Below are positions 15,702-24,048 of a stretch of DNA of 64,000 nt, piece by piece. Location: the NCBI RefSeq assembly GCF_001591825.1, contig NZ_BCVQ01000001.1:124001-188000 (forward strand), read 5' to 3'. The DNA comes from Rossellomorea vietnamensis NBRC 101237 (GTDB lineage: Bacteria; Bacillota; Bacilli; Bacillales; Bacillaceae_B). The position numbers were made by a program, and so were the translations under genes. Below the pieces are notes generated by a model. That model saw nothing but the letters and a program-made list of their open reading frames with translations. It did not search any database and was not told where the DNA came from. Position 1 is the first letter of the stretch. Each line of letters opens with the position of its first letter.

Positions 15702-17801
15702 TTATTCGCTCTTTTCCTTTTTTAACTCAAAATATTTATCCATCACCCGTTTGGAAATGACCTTATTAATGTAAGGGTCATGCTCCTGGTGGGACCATGG
15801 GACGACGGTTGAGAAGGCAATTTCCGGATCGTCGAATGGGGCATATCCGATCAGAGTCGTGTTGTAGGTTGGCTGTGCACTGTCCATGTCCGGTCCTTTG
15901 TAAAATGCCTCTGCGGTTCCGGACTTCCCGGCTGCATTGTACGGAGCATCCTTAAACAGATTGGCCGTACCTTCTGCGCCGTGAAAGACCCGGTAGAATC
16001 CTTTCTGAACGTGTTCGATTTCTTCACTGGATGCATCGATCCGGTTCAGCACCTCTGGTTCCTGCTTGTACACGACACTTCCTAACCGGTGTGGCTGGTT
16101 GGAAGGTTCACGCACTTCTTTTAACAGATGGGGCTGAACGCGTTTTCCTCCGTTGGCGATTGCCGAAACGTATTGAGCCAGTTGCATCGGTGTGTACGTG
16201 TCGTACTGCCCAATCGCAAAGTCAAGGAGAAGTCCCGGATGTTCAGCGGTTCCTTGATATCCAGATGACTCCCCTGGGAGATCGATTCCTGTCGGCACAC
16301 CCAGTCCCATTTGGGCGAAATGCTCCCTGAGCGTACGGAATGCGTCGCCTTTCAGCTCAATCGGTGCGTGAGGCACATATCGGTTCCCGGCGATCCGAAG
16401 AGCGACTTTCCACATATACGCGTTAGAGGATTTCTCCAAGGCATAGAGGTCACTGATCGGCCTCGTTTGATTTCCCCATACATTGAACCACGACGTTTTC
16501 TTCGGCGTTCCTTTAATATAAAGAGGTTCATCCACAATCATTTCCCCCGGTTCGATATGATCCGTCATATAACCGGTCAGGAGTGTGGCCCCTTTCACGA
16601 CGGAGCCCGCTTCGTAGGACGTCGTGTATGTCCCCAAGGAATAATCTTCGAATTCGATTTCCCCGTTCGGGTGGATTTCCTTCACTTTTTGACCGACCAT
16701 CGCTTCGATTTCCCCGGTGTGAGGATCCATCATGACGACAAAGGCACGGTCCAGGTAAGGAGATCCTTTTGTACCGATGTGTTTCGATAGTTCTTCCTGG
16801 ACGATTTTCTCGATTGCTTTTTGCAATTCGACATCAATGCCGAGTACGAGATCTTTCCCGCTCTGACCCTGTTGGATGACCTTTGTCCCGACGACCTGAC
16901 CGTCTTCTATGATGTTTTTCACTTTCTTCTTCTGTCCGTTCAACAGGTCTTCATACTTTAATTCCAGGTAGCTGGTTCCGACGCGGTCATTCCGGTTATA
17001 TCCTTCTGCGAGATATTCCTGGATCAGATCTTTCGGAATCCCTTCCCTGGTAGATGACACGTCTCCGAGCACGGAACGGAGAGTGTGGTCAAGGGGATAG
17101 GACCTTGTCCAATCCGTGGTCACGTCCACCCCGGGCAATTCATCGAGATGTGCGCTCACCTGTGCATACTCCGTGATGGTCACCCCCTTATTCTTCACGA
17201 TTTGAGGGGAAAGGGCGTACCCTTTGGAAATCGTTTGATAGATCGCGAGCACTTCATATTCTTCTTCTGAAAAAGAAGACCATTCCTTTTCACTGATGCG
17301 TTCAAGCTTCAATTGATAGATTTTCTGATCGGCCTCTTTGGTTGAGAGATCCTTCTCTCCCTGAATGCGTTTGATTTCTGAGGCGGAGACCTTCTTATCC
17401 GCCTTTGAAGGATTCATCAAGATCCAAAAATCCTTCTTATCCCGTGTCGTGAGGGAATCGGTCTCGACGTCAATCATGTCGGCCAGCTTCCTCGACACTT
17501 CCAATAAATCCTTCTGAGACGAATCCGACGTCCGGGTGAAAGTGATGGCCCTCTCTGGTTTATTATCGACAATCAACTTCCCGTTCCGGTCATATACGCT
17601 CCCTCTCGGCACGGGTGAATCAACCGTCACGCTTTCCTTCTTCTCAACCGCCTTCTCATAAGACTGTCCATTCGCGATCTGAACCATCCCGAGCCGGACG
17701 ATCAGCGTACTGAATAAAAGAAACACGGTGACAAAGAGAATCTTCATGCGCTTCGGAAGTACCATTTTCTTTGTTCGCTCTGTTCTATTCTTGTCTTTCA
17801 T
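15702..17801 (-). CDS. Class B penicillin-binding protein (PbpA/PbpH-like elongation transpeptidase)
   Basis: About 699 residues from ATG 17801 (GGGTGA five bases upstream; ATG 17813 is an alternative). N-terminal membrane helix (ILFVTVFLLFSTLIVRLGMV), then the PBP dimerisation domain (SPVPRGSVYDRNGKLI) and transpeptidase domain with SVVK (Ser about 400), SSN about 60 residues later and KSGT near 625. It matches the B. subtilis PbpA/PbpH group that works in side-wall synthesis with the rod complex. Monocistronic and complete. Confidence 0.9.
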   Translation of the reverse strand: MKDKNRTERTKKMVLPKRMKILFVTVFLLFSTLIVRLGMVQIANGQSYEKAVEKKESVTVDSPVPRGSVYDRNGKLIVDNKPERAITFTRTSDSSQKDLLEVSRKLADMIDVETDSLTTRDKKDFWILMNPSKADKKVSASEIKRIQGEKDLSTKEADQKIYQLKLERISEKEWSSFSEEEYEVLAIYQTISKGYALSPQIVKNKGVTITEYAQVSAHLDELPGVDVTTDWTRSYPLDHTLRSVLGDVSSTREGIPKDLIQEYLAEGYNRNDRVGTSYLELKYEDLLNGQKKKVKNIIEDGQVVGTKVIQQGQSGKDLVLGIDVELQKAIEKIVQEELSKHIGTKGSPYLDRAFVVMMDPHTGEIEAMVGQKVKEIHPNGEIEFEDYSLGTYTTSYEAGSVVKGATLLTGYMTDHIEPGEMIVDEPLYIKGTPKKTSWFNVWGNQTRPISDLYALEKSSNAYMWKVALRIAGNRYVPHAPIELKGDAFRTLREHFAQMGLGVPTGIDLPGESSGYQGTAEHPGLLLDFAIGQYDTYTPMQLAQYVSAIANGGKRVQPHLLKEVREPSNQPHRLGSVVYKQEPEVLNRIDASSEEIEHVQKGFYRVFHGAEGTANLFKDAPYNAAGKSGTAEAFYKGPDMDSAQPTYNTTLIGYAPFDDPEIAFSTVVPWSHQEHDPYINKVISKRVMDKYFELKKEKSE

Positions 17802-18025
17802 ACAATCACCCATTTTATGTATTTGACTTTATTACAATTAAAACAAAGCCATGACAAAAACCCAAGGGATATGCTGAATCGTTCACGAAATCGTTTCATT
17901 CAGTCCTTGTTCCAAAAAACTTCCCATCCTGTACATACATTGTTAATAGTTTCGTAACATTTACCCTCTAAGATGAAATCAACAGCAAAGTTCAACAGGC
18001 AAAATCAATCGAGGAGGAAATAAAC

Positions 18026-19297
18026 ATGTTTGAACATAACAATCAAAATGAAGAAATGAATTCTACGGAAACAACCGATACAGACGTCACTCAAAAAGAA
18101 GAAATGCAGCGTACCCCGAAACAGAAGAAGCCGTTTAAAGGCAGGGGATTCCTCAACACGGTTGGTGCGGGGATCATCGGTTCGGTCCTGACGCTGACGG
18201 TATTGCCACAAACGGACTATTATCAGAACCTGGCTCAGCCAAGCGTCGAGCAATCGGCGGACAACGGACAGGCAAACACATCATCGAATTCAGGGATCAC
18301 GCCCACATCGGTTTCAACCGGGGCAGGCGGCGATGTAGCGAATATTGTGGAGGATGCCTCTGAATCCATCGTCGGCATCGTCAATTATCAGAGTCAAAGC
18401 CGAATGGGAGCCTCAGAGGCCACTCCGGCGGGGACAGGATCCGGTGTCCTTTTTAAAAAAGAAGGGGACAGTGCTTTCATCATCACGAACAACCATGTGA
18501 TTGAAGGGGCATCGAAGATTGAAGTTTCTCTCTACGACGGTGAAAAGACCGAGGGTGAACTGATCGGAGCGGACCCGCTGACGGATCTTGCCGTCGTGAA
18601 GATTGATGGTAAATATGCAGACAACCTGCTGGAAGTCGGTGACTCCAGTGCCCTGCGAGCCGGTGAACAGGTCATCGCCATCGGGAACCCCCTCGGACTG
18701 GATCTCTCACGGACGGTGACACAGGGAATCGTCAGTGCCGTCGACCGCACGATCCCCGTGCAGACATCCGAAGGGGAATCTGAACTGAACGTCATCCAGA
18801 CCGACGCAGCCATCAACCCTGGTAACAGCGGGGGCGCACTCCTGAATTCCAAGGGTGAACTGATCGGGATCAACAGCGCGAAGATCTCGAACTCCGGTGT
18901 AGAAGGACTCGGCTTTGCGATTCCAAGCAAGGACTTCATGCCGATCGTCAGCGAAATCATCAAAACAGGGAAAATTGAGCGCCCGTACATCGGAATCGGG
19001 ATGAAGAACCTGGCGGATATCCCGCGTTCATACTTGCCAAATCTGCCTCAATCCGTTGAATCCGGTGTGGTCGTCGCCAATATCGATCCGACATCTGCAG
19101 CAGCGGACGCCGGGATCAAAGAAGGCGATGCGATTACCGAATTGAACGGCAAGTCGGTCGGAAATGTCGCCGACCTGAGAAGACAACTGTATGGCGGCCT
19201 GAAAGTCGGGGATAAAATCGATTTGACCGTCTACCGTGATGGTAAGAAAATGACGGTGAGTTTGACGCTTACTAGTAATGCGATGATGAATGGGTAA
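18026..19297 (+). CDS. HtrA/DegP-type membrane serine protease with PDZ domain
   Basis: 423 residues. Acidic cytoplasmic N-terminus, one membrane helix (about 43-62, VGAGIIGSVLTLTVLP), Ser/Thr linker, then a trypsin-like domain with His157 (ITNNHVIEG), Asp187 (DPLTDLAVVKID) and Ser268 (INPGNSGGALL). One PDZ domain follows from about 315 (RPYIGIGMKNL ... ADAGIKEGDAITELNGK). It matches B. subtilis HtrA/HtrB/YyxA, which degrade misfolded secreted proteins. GAGGAGG precedes ATG 18026. The next gene encodes a foldase, so the pair forms an extracytoplasmic quality-control unit. Confidence 0.93.
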   Translation: MFEHNNQNEEMNSTETTDTDVTQKEEMQRTPKQKKPFKGRGFLNTVGAGIIGSVLTLTVLPQTDYYQNLAQPSVEQSADNGQANTSSNSGITPTSVSTGAGGDVANIVEDASESIVGIVNYQSQSRMGASEATPAGTGSGVLFKKEGDSAFIITNNHVIEGASKIEVSLYDGEKTEGELIGADPLTDLAVVKIDGKYADNLLEVGDSSALRAGEQVIAIGNPLGLDLSRTVTQGIVSAVDRTIPVQTSEGESELNVIQTDAAINPGNSGGALLNSKGELIGINSAKISNSGVEGLGFAIPSKDFMPIVSEIIKTGKIERPYIGIGMKNLADIPRSYLPNLPQSVESGVVVANIDPTSAAADAGIKEGDAITELNGKSVGNVADLRRQLYGGLKVGDKIDLTVYRDGKKMTVSLTLTSNAMMNG

Positions 19298-19309
19298 TGG
19301 GTGATGTGT

Positions 19310-19370
19310 GTACCTGGTACAAATCGAGTAAGTTGTACCAGGTACAAAAACCCCCAAATGTACCAGGCAC
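19310..19370. repeat. Palindromic GTACCTGGTACAA repeat plus an extra half-site
   Basis: GTACCTGGTACAA (19310-19322) and TTGTACCAGGTAC (19333-19345) form a 13-bp-arm hairpin with a 10-base loop. A third half-site, TGTACCAGGCAC, lies at 19359. The hairpin is followed by AAAAACCCCC rather than T, so its role as a terminator for the protease gene is doubtful. Confidence 0.7.
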
Positions 19371-19413
19371 CATAAAAACGACCAATAAACAAACAAAAAA
19401 GGAGTACGAATAA

Positions 19414-20301
19414 GTGACTAAAAAGAAACAAACGATCACATTATGGAGCATTATCGGAGGCGTTGTCCTCATCGGATCACTGCTTGCGGTATTTGGTTTT
19501 TCAAAAGAAGATGCAGTGGCCAAAGTGGGGAGTGAGACCATCAGTAAAGACGATCTGTACACGACGCTTGTAGATCAGTATGGGGATGGCGCCCTTGATA
19601 CGTTGATTGCAGAGAAGATTGTGAAGCTTGAGAGTGAGAAGAAGGATCTCACGGTGAAGGATAGTGAAATCAAAAAGGAATTGGAGAATATTAAAGGACA
19701 ATATGACAGTGAAGAGGCATTCAATGAGGCTCTTGCTTCAAGCGGATCGGATCTGGACAGTGTCAAAGAAAATATCAAGACGTACCTGTTGACGGAGAAG
19801 TTGCTGAAGGATCGGGTCAAGATCACGGATGATCAGATCAAGGAATACTTCGAAGCGAATAAGGATACGTTTGCGCAAAAAGAGCAGGTTGAGGCCAGTC
19901 ATATCTTAGTGGACGATGAAAAGACGGCACAGGAAGTGAAGAAGAAACTTGATGACGGCGGAGATTTTGCCGAACTTGCGAAAGAGTATTCCACGGATAC
20001 GTCGAATGCCGATTCAGGCGGGGAGCTTGGTTATTTTGGCAAAGGTGAGATGGTGACAGAGTTTGATGATAAGGCGTTTTCGATGAAAAAGGGTGAAATC
20101 AGTGAGCCTGTGAAGACGGAATTCGGCTACCATATCATCAAGGTGACGGGCAAGAAGGAAGCGAAAGAGGCGGTCCTTGCCGATCACAAAGATGAAATCA
20201 AGGACATCCTGTTTGATCAGGCCCTTCAAACGGAGTATGGTACGTGGTTAGCGGAAAAGAAAGAAGATTATAAGATTGAAAAAACATTGAAAGATTCATA
20301 A
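19414..20301 (+). CDS. prsA: PrsA-type foldase (parvulin peptidyl-prolyl isomerase), signal-anchored
   Basis: 295 residues from GTG 19414 (AAGGAG upstream). N- and C-terminal SurA-like helices flank a parvulin domain at about 155-250 (EQVEASHILVDDEKTA ... SGGELGYFGKGEMVTEFDDKAF ... TEFGYHIIKV). It assists folding of exported proteins outside the membrane. Unusually the N-terminal hydrophobic segment (LWSIIGGVVLIGSLLAVFGF) ends without a Cys, and the chain has no cysteine at all, so it cannot be a lipoprotein like classical PrsA and must be held by an uncleaved helix or released. It lies next to the HtrA-type protease. Confidence 0.88.
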   Translation: MTKKKQTITLWSIIGGVVLIGSLLAVFGFSKEDAVAKVGSETISKDDLYTTLVDQYGDGALDTLIAEKIVKLESEKKDLTVKDSEIKKELENIKGQYDSEEAFNEALASSGSDLDSVKENIKTYLLTEKLLKDRVKITDDQIKEYFEANKDTFAQKEQVEASHILVDDEKTAQEVKKKLDDGGDFAELAKEYSTDTSNADSGGELGYFGKGEMVTEFDDKAFSMKKGEISEPVKTEFGYHIIKVTGKKEAKEAVLADHKDEIKDILFDQALQTEYGTWLAEKKEDYKIEKTLKDS

Positions 20302-20387
20302 ACCGGTCATGGTTTGTTCATGATTTGGCCATATCTTCTGGAAATAATGATAGAGCAGCTGCAACTTATAAAAAGGAGGAAATCAAT

Positions 20388-21245
20388 ATGAACAATAAGA
20401 GAGCACTCGCACTCGCTGGTGTGTTAGCAATCGGGATTGCAGGGGCCCTCCCTGCGTTTGCAGCAGAGAAGGATGCCGGGAAAACGAATGAATCTGCGGT
20501 TGTCGGAGAAAAGTCAGAGCCGGTATTTGGCGGTCATCATGGTGGACCCGGGAAGTTCCAGGTGAATGAAGATCTGCTGAAGGAAAAAGCGGATGAACTT
20601 GGCATCGACACCACGGATAAGGATACCCGTGAACTCGCCAAAGAGATCATGGAAGCCAAGCTGGAGAAAAGAGCGGAAGCATTGGGAATTGAAACCGACG
20701 GGAAAGAACCCCGTGCCATCATGGATGAAATCCGTCAGGCGGAGCTGAACAAGAAAGCGAAGGAATTGGGCATTTCCACTGACGGAAAAGACGGGGAAGA
20801 GCTTGCTCAAGAAGTAAGGGAAGCCTTGGTGAAACAACAAGCGGAAGAGCTTGGAGTCGAGACCGAGGGCAAGGATCTAAACGAACTAGCTAATGAAGTG
20901 AGAGAAGCCGCCCTTACGAAACAGGCGAAGGACCTTGGTATTGAGACCGAAGGAAAAGATCATCATGAATTGCGTCAGGAAGTATTCGAAGCATCGATCC
21001 TGAAAGCCGCAAAAGAATTAGGCGTTGAAACGGAAGGCAAAACGTCTAAGCAGCTGATGGATGAAATCATGACCGAGCATGCTGATGAAGCGAAGAAACT
21101 GGATTTCTTCCCTTTCAATAAGGAAGAGGGCTTGTTTTTCCACATGGGCGGTAAAGGTCAACACGGTCCGGGACACGGGAAAGGACCACATGAAGCTTCT
21201 CAGAGTGAGCCATCGATGGACGAATCTCAAAGTGAATCATTATAG
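20388..21245 (+). CDS. Secreted protein with six tandem 28-residue helical repeats
   Basis: 285 residues from ATG 20388 (AAAAGGAGGA). Signal peptide ending LPAFA, a short Gly/His linker (GGHHGGPGK), then six back-to-back repeats of exactly 28 residues from about residue 65 to 232. Each begins AxELGIxTxGK and ends with an EIxEA/EVREA helix and K-K/Q. A Gly/His-rich tail (HMGGKGQHGPGHGKGPHE) and a Ser/Glu C-terminus follow. The repeats look like small helix-turn-helix units; the His clusters could bind metal. Family not identified with certainty (some likeness to DUF2680/YckD-type secreted proteins). It is followed by a two-component system. Confidence 0.75.
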   Translation: MNNKRALALAGVLAIGIAGALPAFAAEKDAGKTNESAVVGEKSEPVFGGHHGGPGKFQVNEDLLKEKADELGIDTTDKDTRELAKEIMEAKLEKRAEALGIETDGKEPRAIMDEIRQAELNKKAKELGISTDGKDGEELAQEVREALVKQQAEELGVETEGKDLNELANEVREAALTKQAKDLGIETEGKDHHELRQEVFEASILKAAKELGVETEGKTSKQLMDEIMTEHADEAKKLDFFPFNKEEGLFFHMGGKGQHGPGHGKGPHEASQSEPSMDESQSESL

Positions 21246-21255
21246 GAACGGACAT

Positions 21256-21281
21256 CCCCGCCATATGAGCGGGGGTTTTTC
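21256..21281 (+). terminator. Terminator after the repeat protein
   Basis: Hairpin CCCCGC / GCGGGG followed by TTTTT. Confidence 0.85.
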
Positions 21282-21361
21282 TATTGAAGGAAATCAATAG
21301 AAGGAATTGGTCAAAACGACTATAATTTAAATAGAGTGAAATCGGGAAGGGAGCGATGTTC

Positions 21362-22069
21362 ATGAACGTATTGGTCGTTGAAGATAATCAAAGCGTCACA
21401 AGCATGCTTGAGATGTTTTTTTCTAAAGAAGATATAAAGGGTGAGTTTGTTCATGATGGTGCTGAAGGGTACCGTCGTTATCAGGAAGGCGAGTGGGATC
21501 TTGTCATCCTTGATTGGATGCTGCCCGGGATGGACGGTGTGACGATTTGCCGAAAAATCAGGGAGGAAGGGTCCCAGGTGCCGGTCATCATGCTAACGGC
21601 GAAGGATAGTGAGTCCGATCAGGTGCTTGGCCTTGAGCTCGGTGCCGATGATTATGTGACAAAGCCCTTTTCACCTCTTGCCCTGATGGCGAGGATCCGG
21701 GCGGTGACCCGTCGCTACCAGGGGCAAGGGGAAAAGAAAACGACTGAAACTCAGGATGTGGCCACGTCCGATTTCCGTATTAGCAAGGAAACCCGTGAAG
21801 TGTTCCTGAAAGGCGTTCCCCTTACAAATTTGACGCCGAAAGAGTTTGAACTTCTCTATTATCTTTCCCAGCATCCGCGGCAGGTGTTCTCGAGGGAGCA
21901 GCTCCTTGAGCGGGTATGGGGCTATGACTTCTACGGGGATGAGCGGACGGTGGATGTACATATCAAACGGCTCCGCAACAAGATCGGCAGCAAGGATAAG
22001 CCGTATCTTCATACGGTGTGGGGCGTAGGGTATAAGTTTGATGAGGCGGCGGCCGGGGATGAAGTTTAG
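21362..22069 (+). CDS. OmpR/PhoB-type response regulator
   Basis: 235 residues from ATG 21362 (AAGGGAG with 8-base spacing; ATG 21356 is too close to it). Receiver with acidic residues VEDN, phosphoacceptor Asp51 (ILDWMLPG), Thr in MLTAK and Lys101 (VTKPFSP). The winged-helix DNA-binding domain has LTPKEFELLYYL, RTVDVHIKRLRNKIG and VWGVGYKF. It overlaps the following kinase gene by 11 bp. Target genes are unknown; the secreted repeat protein just upstream is the obvious first candidate. Confidence 0.92.
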   Translation: MNVLVVEDNQSVTSMLEMFFSKEDIKGEFVHDGAEGYRRYQEGEWDLVILDWMLPGMDGVTICRKIREEGSQVPVIMLTAKDSESDQVLGLELGADDYVTKPFSPLALMARIRAVTRRYQGQGEKKTTETQDVATSDFRISKETREVFLKGVPLTNLTPKEFELLYYLSQHPRQVFSREQLLERVWGYDFYGDERTVDVHIKRLRNKIGSKDKPYLHTVWGVGYKFDEAAAGDEV

Positions 22070-23462
22070 GTATCTGTATCAGCTGCTTCTCAGTCATACG
22101 AGCGTCCTCGTCATCGCCTTCATGATCCTCGGCCTCCTGTTTTCCCATTATGTCGAAAACCTGGTGTATGAAAATAAGGTGACGGAGCTGCGGACGTATG
22201 GGGACAAAATTTTATCAGATCTTGAGCGGCCAAGTCCGAGACGGCCCCTGTATCTGGACGAATACAGCAACCTGCTTCACGCCCGGAACATTGATGTGAT
22301 CACCTTCAATCGTCAGGGAGAAGTATCTTTTTCAAGTGGAGGGGTCTATCCTCGCATCGAGCTTTCAAAAGAAGAATGGCAAAAAATCGAGAGCGGGGAA
22401 ACCGTCCCATTGAAAAAAGATTTCGGCCGCTTTGATCAGGCGGTGTCCCTCGTCATCATGCCACGGGTGGTCAATGACCAGCTGACAGGCGGTCTGATCC
22501 TGATTTCCCCGATCAGCGGGACGAGGGAAATGCTGAGTGAGATCAATCAATATCTGCTGTATATCGTCCTGTTGGCCCTCGCCATCTCCGTTCTCGTCAG
22601 TTTGTTCCTATCGAAGCTCCATGTGAAACGGATTCAGAGGATGAGGGATGCTACGTCCAAGGTATCGTCGGGAGATTACGATGTACATGTTCCAAGCTCT
22701 AACTTCGATGAAATTGGCGATCTGGCTGAAGACTTTAATGAAATGGTCACGAAACTCAAGGCATCGAAAGAGGAAATCGATGCCCTGGAGAATCGGAGAC
22801 GGCAGTTCATGGCCGATGTGTCCCACGAACTGAGGACCCCGCTCACGACGATCCGCGGAGTCATGGAAGGGATCCGGAACGATATGATCCCGGAAGAACA
22901 GAAAGAGAAGAGCTTCGGTCTTGTCAGTCAGGAAACGAAGCGGCTGATCCGCCTCGTGAACGAGAACCTGGATTATGAAAAAATCCGGTCCAATCAGGTG
23001 GTCCTTTCGAAAGTGACCCTTCCGTTACTCGATCTTTTCGAAGTCATCAAGGACCAGCTCGATTTGCAGGCAGAGGAAAAAGGCAATACTATCACCGTTC
23101 TGGCAGACGAAGGGGCAGTGGTGCATGCCGACTACGACCGACTCGTCCAAATCCTGATTAACATCACAAAAAACAGCATCCAGTTCACCACGGATGGAAC
23201 GATCGCGCTGAGTGGATCTTCTTCCGGGAACGAAACGGTCATTGAAATCCAAGACACCGGAATCGGCATGGACCCCGCAGAAATCAAATCCATCTGGCGC
23301 CGTTTTTATAAAGCGGACCTGTCCCGGACGAATAATCCATACGGTGAATTCGGCATCGGACTCTCCATTGTGAAGCAATTGGTCCTGATGCATGAAGGGT
23401 CGATCGATGTGTTCAGTGAGAAGGGTGAGGGGACAAGGTTTGTGATCCGGCTGCCGCTTTGA
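22059..23462 (+). CDS. Sensor histidine kinase (two TM, HAMP, HisKA, HATPase)
   Basis: 467 residues from ATG 22059 (22041 is an alternative start). Membrane helices at about 8-32 and 165-188 bracket an external domain of some 130 residues. HAMP follows (RIQRMRDATSKVSSGDYDV), then HisKA with His about 256 (ADVSHELRTPLTTIRG), N box INITKNSIQF, DTGIGM and FGIGLSIV. The ATP domain is complete. It pairs with the overlapping regulator gene. Confidence 0.92.
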   Translation: MKFRYLYQLLLSHTSVLVIAFMILGLLFSHYVENLVYENKVTELRTYGDKILSDLERPSPRRPLYLDEYSNLLHARNIDVITFNRQGEVSFSSGGVYPRIELSKEEWQKIESGETVPLKKDFGRFDQAVSLVIMPRVVNDQLTGGLILISPISGTREMLSEINQYLLYIVLLALAISVLVSLFLSKLHVKRIQRMRDATSKVSSGDYDVHVPSSNFDEIGDLAEDFNEMVTKLKASKEEIDALENRRRQFMADVSHELRTPLTTIRGVMEGIRNDMIPEEQKEKSFGLVSQETKRLIRLVNENLDYEKIRSNQVVLSKVTLPLLDLFEVIKDQLDLQAEEKGNTITVLADEGAVVHADYDRLVQILINITKNSIQFTTDGTIALSGSSSGNETVIEIQDTGIGMDPAEIKSIWRRFYKADLSRTNNPYGEFGIGLSIVKQLVLMHEGSIDVFSEKGEGTRFVIRLPL

Positions 23463-23474
23463 CAGGGCGGTAAA

Positions 23475-23530
23475 GCCACGGGGACAGGTACTTTGGCCTT
23501 TTTTAGACGAGGTACCTGTCCCCGTTTTTT
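23475..23530. terminator. GGGGACAGGTAC-family palindrome used as terminator
   Basis: ACGGGGACAGGTAC and GTACCTGTCCCCGT arms followed by eight T, right after the kinase stop. Same core as the sequences at 53413, 56406 and 57748. Confidence 0.8.
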
Positions 23531-23541
23531 TTCATCGGCCA

Positions 23542-23742
23542 CTACGGCTTGATCCCAAGGTATCTTTCTATATGCTCGACCCTTTCAAGAAGTCGCTGCA
23601 CTTTTCGATTCAATTGGGAATAATGTGCTTCGATCATGTGCACATGGGTATCATAGCCTCCTGTATATTGTCTGTGATAAGGAGGGCACCTGGGGTCAGG
23701 TGGATAGACAACTTGATTCACCGGTATTCGGTATTCATACAT
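23542..23742 (-). CDS. Small Tyr/Pro-rich protein with C-terminal coiled coil, possible spore protein
   Basis: 66 residues from ATG 23742 (GGGAG upstream). The N-terminal half is rich in Tyr, Pro and His (YRIPVNQVVYPPDPRCPPYH), the C-terminal half is a short amphipathic helix (RKVQRLLERVEHIERYLGI). No signal peptide. About 40 bp upstream is a match to the sigma-K consensus (23785-23812), so mother-cell expression and a coat location are suggested. Homology not recognised. Confidence 0.6.
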   Translation of the reverse strand: MYEYRIPVNQVVYPPDPRCPPYHRQYTGGYDTHVHMIEAHYSQLNRKVQRLLERVEHIERYLGIKP

Positions 23743-23784
23743 ACGGTCACTCTCCCATTTCATTGGTCTATTCAGACGTTGAGA

Positions 23785-23812
23785 TACTATATGCCTTCAT
23801 CTGTCTGTTCGT
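23785..23812 (-). promoter_or_regulatory. Possible sigma-K promoter for the small Tyr/Pro-rich protein
   Basis: On the minus strand AC, 17 bp, then CATATAGTA, matching the sigma-K pattern AC-N16/17-CATAnnnTA. Distance to the start codon is about 40 bp. Confidence 0.45.
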
Positions 23813-24048
23813 TCGCTGTCACCCTGGATATGATCTTTAAAAAGGTCGATGAACAGGGTGCCATTGCTATTGATCACGGCATAATAGATGTCGTTCCATA
23901 ATGGACAAAGGAAAGGGAAAGAAGACTTAATAAAAAGAATCCTATCCAATAAAAGTAGAACACAAGTTTTTTATTTCGGTTATAATAGAGTATAAAGTAT
24001 GATTTTTTAAAATCTTTTAAAATTACTGAAAGTAGGGAAGAGATACCG

